From Candidatus Melainabacteria bacterium (lineage in GTDB: Bacteria; Cyanobacteriota; Vampirovibrionia; Obscuribacterales; Obscuribacteraceae), in NCBI GenBank assembly GCA_003175915.1, contig PSRH01000097.1, forward strand, positions 1 to 17,105: a DNA stretch of 17,105 nucleotides. The letters run 5' to 3'. Each line of letters opens with the position of its first letter. Position 1 is the first letter of the stretch. Shown piece by piece: positions 1 to 6,545 of this stretch. Made by a program: the position numbers and the translations under genes. The notes beneath the pieces are model-generated. The model was given only the letters and a program-made list of their open reading frames with translations, was not told where the DNA came from and made no database searches.

Positions 1-1
1 T

Positions 2-235
2 GCTGGACGTCGAGACCAGGCAATAACTGCTTGGTCAATGGCATTCAGCATCATAGATGACATACGCGCCAGAGCCGACAGATACTTTCTTCGAGACCTG
101 GTGTCGGCGCTTCGCGATGCAAGAGATTACTCCCGACAGCGTGTGCCAGGTGGCCGGTCTCTTGCAGCCCTTGCTTATCAAAGAAGGCTCGACAACCTGT
201 TAGCGGCGAGAACAGATATTTTTAACAACGACTAG
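2..235 (+). CDS. C-terminal end of a protein truncated by the window edge (possible TPR tail)
   Basis: The reading frame is open from base 2 to a TAG stop at 233-235, so the first visible ATG (38) is probably internal and not the true start. The 77 visible residues begin AGRRDQAITAWSMAFSI, which fits the second half of a TPR-like helical pair (small residue, charged turn, then alternating Ala and aromatic positions). A charged, Arg-rich helical tail follows, ending RTDIFNND. No catalytic motif is visible. The TPR reading is weak because only one partial repeat is available, but it agrees with the two TPR genes further along. No clear terminator follows the stop. Confidence 0.6.
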   Translation, partial: AGRRDQAITAWSMAFSIIDDIRARADRYFLRDLVSALRDARDYSRQRVPGGRSLAALAYQRRLDNLLAARTDIFNND

Positions 236-347
236 CGGCCTTGGGTCTGGCGCTCTTATGCCGCGACTAAAGTTGACAATTCTAATGCGCAGAAGTCGGG
301 TGTTATCGGTTAAAGAGTAAACCCGAAAACAGGAGAGAATCTAATGA

Positions 348-923
348 TTATGGTTGTCCTCGGAATAGGCGCAATGCATTGATTGCGGCAATCACGCCTT
401 GAAACCGGGCGGCTGCGAGTTGATTGCCATTGCCTAATGCTTCCTCGTGGAATATGGAGGCTATGGCAAGCCCTTCGCTTCCTGCAGAAATCAGCGCGCG
501 CGCAGCACGGACATGCGGCCCTTCCCGATCATCTGCCCGCATCAATCTGTTGTCCATCAAGGTATTTGCTGCATTGATGAGGATACGTTTATGGATCTCG
601 GCAACAGAAAGCGGTTTCCCAATATCTCGTCTCCCTTGACCAGGTCCAAGTTCAGCCCCAGGCCCTGCCGCTTGAGGATTGCGGGGAACTGCCCCTTGAT
701 GAAGTGCCTCGACAAGTGGCTGCGCGATACCTTGATTGTTGTTAGCTCGATCCTCACCAGGACGCCTACTAGCGCGTACACGGTAACCTCGTTGCTGTCG
801 CTCCTCGTCAATCGCTTCAGGGGCAAGAGCCGCAGATGGGCCGGCCTCATGGTTGACTCGGCGCTGTTCAAGCGGAAATCGACCTGGTCTATCACTCATA
901 TCTCTCTTAAACCTCGCGGTCAT
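348..923 (-). CDS. Hypothetical protein, 191 aa, Ala/Arg-rich with a HEAT-like helical C-terminus
   Basis: I do not recognise this protein. Residues 1-105 are low-complexity, rich in Arg, Gln, Gly, Pro and Ala, and probably disordered. Residues 106-188 form an amphipathic helical block with HEAT-like spacing (VRAARALISAG, then AAARFQGVIAAINAL). No signal peptide or membrane segment is seen. The competing plus-strand frame at 447-1043 is rich in Cys, Ser and Arg and looks like a shadow; the minus frame has the same Arg/Gln/Ala style as the 773-aa protein in this window. ATG 923 has no ribosome site. ATG 899 (residue 9), preceded by a weak AAGAGAG, may be the real start. A hairpin and a short ORF precede it, and the gene diverges from the 578-aa TPR gene. 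Confidence 0.55.
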   Translation of the reverse strand: MTARFKRDMSDRPGRFPLEQRRVNHEAGPSAALAPEAIDEERQQRGYRVRASRRPGEDRANNNQGIAQPLVEALHQGAVPRNPQAAGPGAELGPGQGRRDIGKPLSVAEIHKRILINAANTLMDNRLMRADDREGPHVRAARALISAGSEGLAIASIFHEEALGNGNQLAAARFQGVIAAINALRLFRGQP

Positions 924-963
924 AGGTGGCGAGTTCTGACCATCGAGTCAGAACTCGCATCAC
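907..963 (-). CDS. Possible leader ORF, 18 codons
   Basis: On the minus strand an AAGGAG ribosome site (977-972) lies 8 nt before a GTG at 963 and 11 nt before an in-frame ATG at 960. The frame gives MMRVLTRWSELATYDREV and stops with TAA at 909-907, only 7 nt before ATG 899 of the downstream 191-aa ORF. The reading crosses the 929-958 inverted repeat. The best ribosome site of this leader therefore serves the short frame and not the longer one. It could be a leader peptide coupled to the next gene, or a chance ORF. An ORF this short is weak evidence without conservation. Confidence 0.22.
   Translation of the reverse strand: MMRVLTRWSELATYDREV
929..958. repeat. Perfect 12-bp inverted repeat with 6-nt loop
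   Basis: The arms GCGAGTTCTGAC (929-940) and GTCAGAACTCGC (947-958) are exact reverse complements around CATCGA. The dyad sits 5 nt upstream of ATG 923 of the minus-strand 191-aa ORF. Neither side has a T-run, so it is not a standard intrinsic terminator. An operator for a dimeric regulator, or an RNA hairpin in the leader, are the plausible readings. Confidence 0.75.
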
Positions 964-1042
964 GAACATTACTCCTTAAACTTGTTCGAATTTTGTCTGC
1001 TTCATTTAATGTCACCAGCGGTGTTTGCCAGAAGTTGGGTTA

Positions 1043-1067
1043 AACAGATTCTCGTGAGAAATCGAGC
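1043..1067 (+). promoter_or_regulatory. Shared 25-nt upstream element, copy A
   Basis: This copy differs from 3003-3027 only at one base (G1056 against C3016). It lies 130 nt before the 578-aa TPR start, in the region between that gene and the divergent 191-aa ORF. Its core TTCTC-GT-GAGAA (1049-1060) is a dyad with 5-bp arms, typical of an operator. It is not inside any convincing gene. Confidence 0.6.
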
Positions 1068-1197
1068 TGGGCCCTGAGAATCTGCTCGGACACAACGGTC
1101 GGAAAAGCAAGAGCCAAGGCGATTGATCGTCGACGAGGTATCATGGACGTAGTCGGCTTCGGAGGACAAGCCAATCTCTTTCCATCCACCTGGCATT

Positions 1198-2934
1198 ATG
1201 GTGAGACTTCTACTTCCCATTACTTTGTGCGCTGTGCTCTTTCAATGGCCCAGGCCTTCGCGAGCGGAGTCCTGGGAAAGCCAAATGCTATCAGCTACGC
1301 AAGCGAGAAAGGCGCTCCGGTTTAATGAAGCCAGACGCTTGTTTGAATCAGCTCTTAGGCAAGCAGAACGATTTGGTGAAAATGATCCACGGCTGACAAC
1401 TAGTCTACGTGATCTCGCTGACCTCTACTTGGATAAAAAGGAGTACGCTAAAGCTGAGCCCTTATATTTACGGGAGTTGAAAATTCTTGAGACGTTCGGA
1501 AACAATTACCCGGACATTGCCCACGACTTGTTTTCGCTTGGAAGAATTTACTCCGCGCGACATGATTATACTAAGGCAGATAAGTACTACAGGCGGGCTG
1601 TTGTTCCTATCGAAGAAGAATTTCCACAGGCGAACGCCAGAGAACAATACATTTTGTATTCTGACTTGGCTGAGAACTGCAAGAACCTGAAGAATTACTC
1701 TGACGCAGAGATTTACTACAATAAAATGCTGGCATCTGGGCGGGTTTTTGCTCCGGGCAGACCAGAGATGGCAGAAGATTTAGTGCGTGTTGCAGAGAAC
1801 TATGAAAACCTTGGCAAATTTGAAGAAGCAGCGAATTTCTACCAACGAGCAGCAGCACAATTCGAGAAAATCTATGGTGTCTCAGGCGGCTCAGTGACAG
1901 CGCTGTGTCAGCTGGCACATGTACGCCTGCGACAGAAAAACTTTGGCGAGGCCGACAAGGTAGCCGACCAAATTCACAAGGCTGCTCTCAAGCTTCGCGG
2001 TAAACAACAGGTGGTCTTAAGCACCCACATTGCCGATCTAGGTTCACAGTTCGCCGACGCTGGAAGATACTCTCAGGCGGAAACGGTCTACAAAGCAGCT
2101 ATTTTAGTGGCGCCTAGGGACACAACCATTGGTCAACTTGACACCGGCCGCACACTCCTCCGACTGGCGGACGTGTACAGTAAACAGGAACGATGGGCAG
2201 ACGCTGCAGATTATTATCAACAACTTTGCTCCCTGTACGAACGAACTTCGGGACGCAATAGCATTCCTTACATCCATTGCATTTCATACCTTGGTTCCAG
2301 TCGGACCAATCAAAAGCGATACGCAGATGCAAAGGTTCTTTTCCGATCGGCTCTCTCTTGCGCGGAACGATTACCAACCCGCAATTATCTAGAAGTAATC
2401 AACGCCTTACGGTGTTTGGCAACAGTAGCCCACGAGCAAAAGCAATTTCCAGAAGCAGAGGCTCTTTTTAAGCGTGCGCTGGACATTTCTAAAAAAAATA
2501 TCGGTCCCAATTCTTCTATAACGGCTGACTGTTTACATGATCTAGGCAGCGTCTATCTCGATCAACAGAAGTACAACCAGGTGCTTCCCATTTATCGGAG
2601 GGCCGTGGAAATTTACCTCAGTCAGCCGGACCCTGCCACCCTCAATACTTCCTTGATGATAGAAACTATGAACGCGCTTAGCGTCATCTATTTGTCAGAA
2701 AATAACTACGCTGCGATCGAACCATTGTGCAGGAAAGCGATTGAATTATCGAAGCACTTCTCAACCAGTCGAGAAGCTTATGGTCGAACCTTATCGATAT
2801 ATGAGGACTTACTACGACGTACAAACCGGTTGAATCAAGCCGATCAAATCGCGGCTGAAGCAAGGTCTCTTCAGGAGCATGAGGCAGCAACAACGTATAG
2901 TCGATTGGCACCACAACTAAACCTCTGCAAATAG
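1198..2934 (+). CDS. Secreted TPR-repeat protein, 578 aa
   Basis: The start at 1198 gives a clean Sec signal peptide: MVRLLLPITLCAVLFQW with a probable cut after residue 23 (SRA/ES). The mature protein should therefore leave the cytoplasm. From about residue 35 to the end it is a run of roughly ten or eleven tetratricopeptide repeats of the 42-residue kinesin-light-chain type. Examples are LADLYLDKKEYAKAEPLYLR, LGRIYSARHDYTKADKYYRR and LGSVYLDQQKYNQVLPIYRR. TPR superhelices bind partner proteins, and no catalytic domain is attached, so a scaffold or adaptor role is inferred. No clear ribosome site precedes ATG 1198. Shared-element copy A lies 130 nt upstream. The 770-aa minus-strand protein has a similar N-terminal repeat order. 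The specific partner is unknown. Confidence 0.93.
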   Translation: MVRLLLPITLCAVLFQWPRPSRAESWESQMLSATQARKALRFNEARRLFESALRQAERFGENDPRLTTSLRDLADLYLDKKEYAKAEPLYLRELKILETFGNNYPDIAHDLFSLGRIYSARHDYTKADKYYRRAVVPIEEEFPQANAREQYILYSDLAENCKNLKNYSDAEIYYNKMLASGRVFAPGRPEMAEDLVRVAENYENLGKFEEAANFYQRAAAQFEKIYGVSGGSVTALCQLAHVRLRQKNFGEADKVADQIHKAALKLRGKQQVVLSTHIADLGSQFADAGRYSQAETVYKAAILVAPRDTTIGQLDTGRTLLRLADVYSKQERWADAADYYQQLCSLYERTSGRNSIPYIHCISYLGSSRTNQKRYADAKVLFRSALSCAERLPTRNYLEVINALRCLATVAHEQKQFPEAEALFKRALDISKKNIGPNSSITADCLHDLGSVYLDQQKYNQVLPIYRRAVEIYLSQPDPATLNTSLMIETMNALSVIYLSENNYAAIEPLCRKAIELSKHFSTSREAYGRTLSIYEDLLRRTNRLNQADQIAAEARSLQEHEAATTYSRLAPQLNLCK

Positions 2935-2952
2935 GATCGAGAGCACTTAGGA

Positions 2953-2969
2953 CAGAATGCGGACAGAAA
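2953..2969 (+). promoter_or_regulatory. Tandem CAGAAT-type motif with 11-bp spacing
   Basis: CAGAAT (2953-2958) and CAGAAA (2964-2969) start 11 bp apart, about one helical turn, in the intergenic space before the 278-aa gene. The same arrangement recurs at 6402-6418, and 15 of 20 bases match across the two sites. A binding site is possible. The motif is short and the regulator is unknown. Confidence 0.3.
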
Positions 2970-3002
2970 CTTGACTCAGTCTGTTACCAAGCGCACGTGT
3001 CG

Positions 3003-3027
3003 AACAGATTCTCGTCAGAAATCGAGC
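3003..3027 (+). promoter_or_regulatory. Shared 25-nt upstream element, copy B
   Basis: This is the near-identical partner of 1043-1067 (24 of 25 bases). It lies 76 nt before the ATG of the 278-aa HEAT protein and 68 nt after the stop of the TPR gene. The single mismatch breaks one arm position of the dyad seen in copy A. Its place ahead of the next plus-strand gene, like copy A, favours a promoter or operator role over a mobile repeat. Confidence 0.6.
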
Positions 3028-3103
3028 GTACGATCTGTGTCAATGAAGATTAGTGACCACCGTTGCAGGTCAGTTGTTCTGCGTCCGGAAAGGAGCATGA
3101 GGT

Positions 3104-3940
3104 ATGGGTGAGCAAGGCGAGCTTGGACGCTATAATATGATCGATCGCTTAAGTCTGAGAGGAAGCGAAAGCGACGGCCGGTCAAATGAAACTTTTTTGG
3201 CGTACATACTTCCCAATTTGTCTCAAGAGAGAAATGGAGTAGCTGATGAGGGTGCCCATAAGCGGCAAATGCGTGCGCAAATGCAAGCAGACATGCTTGA
3301 AGTGCAACGATATGTCCATATGCTTGGCTCGTCGAATCCCGGAGTACGGGCGGACGCAATTGACGCGTTGTCCGGTATGGGAGATCGAGCCGTGCCGGGG
3401 TTGCTTGCTGCTTTGAGGAATGGTCCTGTATTGGAAGTGCGCATGAGAATTGAAAGGCACACTATACTCGCGGATCTCGAAGCTCAAAGGCGAGAGGAAC
3501 GCGGCTCTGTACAACCAGAGATTGGGAGCTTTGACGTTGTCACTTACTCAATTCAACGCGATGGTTTCAATCGGATTAGATCCATAAACTCTACTTATTA
3601 TCACGATGACCGTGGGCGTCAGCGAAATCATAGAATTGGCGAAAGTGTGCCAGTACCCTCCCAGACAACACTACATTATTCGTCGATGCTCGATACCATC
3701 CCCAATGAAATCGTGACCGATCATTATCAATTCGAAGGTGCAGGTCGCTTCCGGCGTATACCAGGAACCAACACGTATGAGAGGTGTTGGCCAAGCGGGC
3801 TCTCAACGGGTCGTCATTATCGCATCGTGGTAAATCAGACGATGGGCACCATTACTTTTACGCCGATGCTAAGAGACGGTGAAATGGGACCTCCGAATCC
3901 GCCATTTTCAATCGATAGAGTTGGCTTTCATGGACGATAG
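3104..3940 (+). CDS. HEAT-repeat protein with beta-rich C-terminus, 278 aa
   Basis: The start is supported by AGGAG (3091-3095) 8 nt before ATG 3104. No signal peptide or membrane helix is seen, so the protein is probably cytoplasmic unless exported another way. Residues 1-60 are charged and probably flexible. Residues 68-128 form one or two HEAT-type helical repeats (VRADAIDALSGMGDRAVPGL). Residues 139-278 are rich in Tyr, Arg, Thr and Gly with a beta-strand pattern (HYRIVVNQTMGTITFTPML) and resemble no domain I can name. The gene lies between two exported TPR genes, has its own copy of the shared upstream element, and converges on the 770-aa gene with about 90 nt between stops. No clear terminator was seen there. 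Function is unknown; a protein-binding role is inferred. Confidence 0.85.
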   Translation: MGEQGELGRYNMIDRLSLRGSESDGRSNETFLAYILPNLSQERNGVADEGAHKRQMRAQMQADMLEVQRYVHMLGSSNPGVRADAIDALSGMGDRAVPGLLAALRNGPVLEVRMRIERHTILADLEAQRREERGSVQPEIGSFDVVTYSIQRDGFNRIRSINSTYYHDDRGRQRNHRIGESVPVPSQTTLHYSSMLDTIPNEIVTDHYQFEGAGRFRRIPGTNTYERCWPSGLSTGRHYRIVVNQTMGTITFTPMLRDGEMGPPNPPFSIDRVGFHGR

Positions 3941-4030
3941 CCACCTTTTGCGCGGTGAGACGGTGATAGCAAGGTTAGCGTTATAGCAGCTCTCTATCAA
4001 GGCAACTAAGCAAGGTTTAGGATCTATCTG

Positions 4031-6343
4031 TCAATGTAGCTGCGCTAGCTCGGTATAGAGTCTGTGTACTTTAGCCGAATATTTGGGGTTGTGGGCCAGT
4101 TTGTCCAACTTCGATCTTACTTCTTGAGTAAAATCGCCAACAGCTTTTGTAGGTGGATGAAAGTAAGAAAACTGTTCGATCGCCCGATTGTAATACTTTA
4201 TAGCATCGTCGTAGTTGTGCAACGATAAATCTAGGGCAGCAAGTTCCCTGCAGGCTGAAAGTTCCCAACCATCATGGCGAAGGTCCAGCGGCGCAGAGTC
4301 AAGCGCTTTCTCATACGATGTTCTTGCTTCAAGAGTGTTTCCTTGCTGCACCTGCGCTTGGGCAGTTCCCAATCTAGAGAGAAAGGAGTCCGTTGGCCTG
4401 GCTTCAGGACTGTCGAGAACTTTTTGAAACCAGCTAAGGGCCTCGGCAGGATTCTTTTGATCATATAGAGAGATCTGTCCAGCGAGAGTCATGTACCTGG
4501 TTAACAGTGTTGCATTGCCGGCCTTGTGACTATTCGCGGCAACACCGTGCAGAGCTTCCTCCTTTGCCTTTTCTGGCTTACCCTGCGATCGGTAAAGTTG
4601 AATTAGGCAATCGGAAATGAATACATAGCTTGGATCGCAAAACCTGCGATCACCTACTAGATTGACGGCTTCTTTCAATTGACTCTCTGATTCGGCGTAG
4701 TTGCTCTGCGATAAATAAACGAATGCCAGCCCCACCCGGGGAGCGGCAGCTTCCAGAGGGTTGCTACTTGTTGTACATGCAAGAGCGTCTTTGTAGGATT
4801 GCACTGCCTTATTGTAGTTGCACTCGTACCTGCAAACGTCGCCGAGCCGTTGGAGGAGCTCGAAGCGATGTGAGGGGGTGAGTCTGGAAACTGCTGGCAG
4901 TACAAGCGAATACCAATTATCCGCTTCTCTAAAGCGACTTAGCATGATCAGGTTGTCGCCCCGATCAACGATGATGGACCAGGCATCAGGGTAGGACAGA
5001 TCGCGATCAGAGAATTCGGCAGTCTTGAACACAGTTTCTGCTTCGTCAATTTTGCCGAGACGCTTTAGTATTCCAGCGATTTCACAGGTGCGCACAAATT
5101 TTGCCTTTTCAGGCACTTTGCCTTGAAACACTAATGCCTTTGCTTGTTCGCCATAGCGGAGTGCTGCCATGGGTTGTCCGGCTTCCACTGATAGATTTGC
5201 CGAACGCACAAGGAATATCGCTCTATCCGGACAATCCATTTCTGACAAGCAACGAATGGCACGGAGATACCAGCTCTTGGCGTCTTCATTTCTGTGCAGC
5301 TGCTTCAAGTTGTTGGCACGCGCGCATATGTTATCGTCCGTACGGCATAAGGCCTGAATATCGACTTGCTCTGCTTCTTTAAACAAGCTCTCTGCATCAT
5401 CGCATCTTCCGGTCTTAGAAAAAGTCGTTGCCGCAACACGAAGAGCATCAAATCTACATTGTTTGCTGAGTGAAGGCGATAGCGCGATTAATTGCTTCAG
5501 GCGATCCGCGCAGTTTTCTGCTTCCTTAAGGTGGCCCATTTTGACGAGGCACGTCGTAAGTTCAGTAAAGATATGGCATTCAAGGCTGGCATCGGCAATG
5601 GCATGAAGATGCAAATCACGAAGCGCGAGCGCATATTGTTCGCTGGCTTGCTTGATGTTGCCTTTGTTCTGATACAACCGTGCCAGACTTTCATGGGCAA
5701 AATGTTTATCCGGGAACTTAGACCAGCTTGGCTCATTGATAGCATCATTGAGGGTGTGGAAAGAAGCCTCATGGTCTCCCCTTGCCGTTCGGATGCTAGC
5801 CAAATACATCATTATGGTATGGCGCCCCGGATCTTCATCGTACTTGTGCTCGTCTATAATCTGCAGCGCTGATTTCAAAGGGATTTCTGCTTTATCGAGC
5901 TGTCCTTGCTCCGACAAGGCAACGCCTAGTCCAAAAAGCGGGCGCACGCGGCCGATGTAAGATTCGCCCATTGAAGAAACTACCGACAGCTCTTGCTCAT
6001 AGCATTTCTCCGCAAGCCCCCACTGCTCTTTTCGTCGATAGAAATCGCCTAGATGGTGCAGTGACTCTGAGTAACGAGGATCGTCTTGTCCGTCCTCTAA
6101 GGCGATCGCGACTGCTTGTCGATATTGTTTCTCTGCCTCGAGAACATTCCCCTCCTCCTCTGAGGTCTGCGCCTGTTTCATCGCCTTTATCCAGAGGCTC
6201 AGGTCTGAGCAGGATCCTGGCAGTGCAAAGAAGCAACACTGAATCCAAAAGGAAGCAGCTACCAGGCTGCTAAAGATCGTTGCTTGTCTATTCCAGCCGA
6301 ACATCAGTAGGCGCTTTTGCTCCTCAAATTGCCACTTTTCCAT
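4031..6343 (-). CDS. Secreted TPR-repeat protein, up to 770 aa
   Basis: This long minus-strand frame carries about fourteen TPR-type repeats from around residue 55 to 750. Examples are LHHLGDFYRRKEQWGLAEKC and LGDVCRYECNYNKAVQSYKD. A hydrophobic stretch at residues 21-45 (ATIFSSLVAASFWIQCCFFA) looks like a Sec signal peptide cut near GSCS. It does not fit a lipobox well. ATG 6343 lacks a ribosome site and gives a long N-region. ATG 6304 (residue 14) gives a more typical signal peptide, but GAGGAG is 15 nt away, so the start is uncertain. The first repeats follow the same order as the 578-aa protein (DPR, SL, L-D-Y, K, AE--Y--EL, then LF-LG), which suggests paralogy. No enzyme domain is visible. 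It diverges from the giant gene. Confidence 0.93.
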   Translation of the reverse strand: MEKWQFEEQKRLLMFGWNRQATIFSSLVAASFWIQCCFFALPGSCSDLSLWIKAMKQAQTSEEEGNVLEAEKQYRQAVAIALEDGQDDPRYSESLHHLGDFYRRKEQWGLAEKCYEQELSVVSSMGESYIGRVRPLFGLGVALSEQGQLDKAEIPLKSALQIIDEHKYDEDPGRHTIMMYLASIRTARGDHEASFHTLNDAINEPSWSKFPDKHFAHESLARLYQNKGNIKQASEQYALALRDLHLHAIADASLECHIFTELTTCLVKMGHLKEAENCADRLKQLIALSPSLSKQCRFDALRVAATTFSKTGRCDDAESLFKEAEQVDIQALCRTDDNICARANNLKQLHRNEDAKSWYLRAIRCLSEMDCPDRAIFLVRSANLSVEAGQPMAALRYGEQAKALVFQGKVPEKAKFVRTCEIAGILKRLGKIDEAETVFKTAEFSDRDLSYPDAWSIIVDRGDNLIMLSRFREADNWYSLVLPAVSRLTPSHRFELLQRLGDVCRYECNYNKAVQSYKDALACTTSSNPLEAAAPRVGLAFVYLSQSNYAESESQLKEAVNLVGDRRFCDPSYVFISDCLIQLYRSQGKPEKAKEEALHGVAANSHKAGNATLLTRYMTLAGQISLYDQKNPAEALSWFQKVLDSPEARPTDSFLSRLGTAQAQVQQGNTLEARTSYEKALDSAPLDLRHDGWELSACRELAALDLSLHNYDDAIKYYNRAIEQFSYFHPPTKAVGDFTQEVRSKLDKLAHNPKYSAKVHRLYTELAQLH

Positions 6344-6401
6344 GATTACATAGTATGCCTCTTTGTGCTAGGCGCAAAAGGATTGGTCAGGTTTTTTAAG
6401 T

Positions 6402-6418
6402 CAGAATCCGAACAGAAT
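6402..6418 (+). promoter_or_regulatory. Tandem CAGAAT motif with 11-bp spacing
   Basis: Two exact CAGAAT hexamers (6402-6407 and 6413-6418) start 11 bp apart between the divergent 770-aa and 2364-aa genes. The layout matches 2953-2969. The second hexamer overlaps the degenerate shared element at 6409-6425, so both could belong to one regulatory region. The regulator is unknown. Confidence 0.35.
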
Positions 6419-6425
6419 ATCGTCA
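6409..6425 (+). promoter_or_regulatory. Degenerate copy C of the shared upstream element
   Basis: CGAACAGAATATCGTCA matches 15 of 17 bases of the left part of copy B (3001-3017) and then diverges. It lies 120 nt before the giant gene's ATG, a distance like that of copy A to its gene. It also falls between divergent genes and could serve either one. Confidence 0.4.
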
Positions 6426-6545
6426 TAAGCTAAAGAACAAATCGTTTTTTCGTCCAGCGTAGTTCATTTAACTACTCAGGGTGCTCGGCGGGCTTCGGTT
6501 TTGGAGTGGGCAACGTACTTGATTGTGTCGGCCGAGAAATAGAAA

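Noticed and set aside
273..306. TTGACA (273-278) as a -35 box with TGTTAT (301-306) as -10
   Set aside because: The gap is 22 nt, too long for a standard promoter, and no supported plus-strand gene follows within a suitable distance.
344..382. 12-residue plus-strand ORF (MIMVVLGIGAMH) with AGGAG 8 nt upstream
   Set aside because: The ribosome site is good, but the frame stops at once and overlaps the end of the 191-aa gene. No continuation was found in other frames, so it could be chance or a gene remnant; not supportable as a gene.
372..394. Short palindromes CAATGCATTG and TGATTGC-G-GCAATCA as a terminator or operator
   Set aside because: They lie inside the 3' end of the 191-aa coding frame, have no T-run, and are short enough to arise by chance.
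447..1043. 198-codon plus-strand ORF opposite the 191-aa gene
   Set aside because: Its product is rich in Cys, Ser and Arg without domain-like structure. The minus-strand frame over the same bases has coherent Ala-rich helices and matches the style of other genes here.
1002..1220. 72-codon minus-strand ORF across the TPR gene leader
   Set aside because: It covers the shared 25-nt element and the TPR start, has no ribosome site of note, and its product has no recognisable structure.
1043..3027. The two 25-nt copies as ends of a mobile element carrying the TPR gene
   Set aside because: They are direct repeats, no transposase or integrase lies between them, and the third partial copy lies ahead of another gene, which fits regulation better.
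3941..4030. Bidirectional terminator between the convergent 278-aa and 770-aa genes
   Set aside because: Only weak 4-bp stems were found and no T-run, so no terminator can be claimed. The 42-nt gap at 13641-13682 is likewise empty.
5492..5872. 126-codon plus-strand ORF inside the 770-aa TPR gene
   Set aside because: The opposite strand carries unmistakable TPR repeats through this whole interval, so this frame is a shadow.
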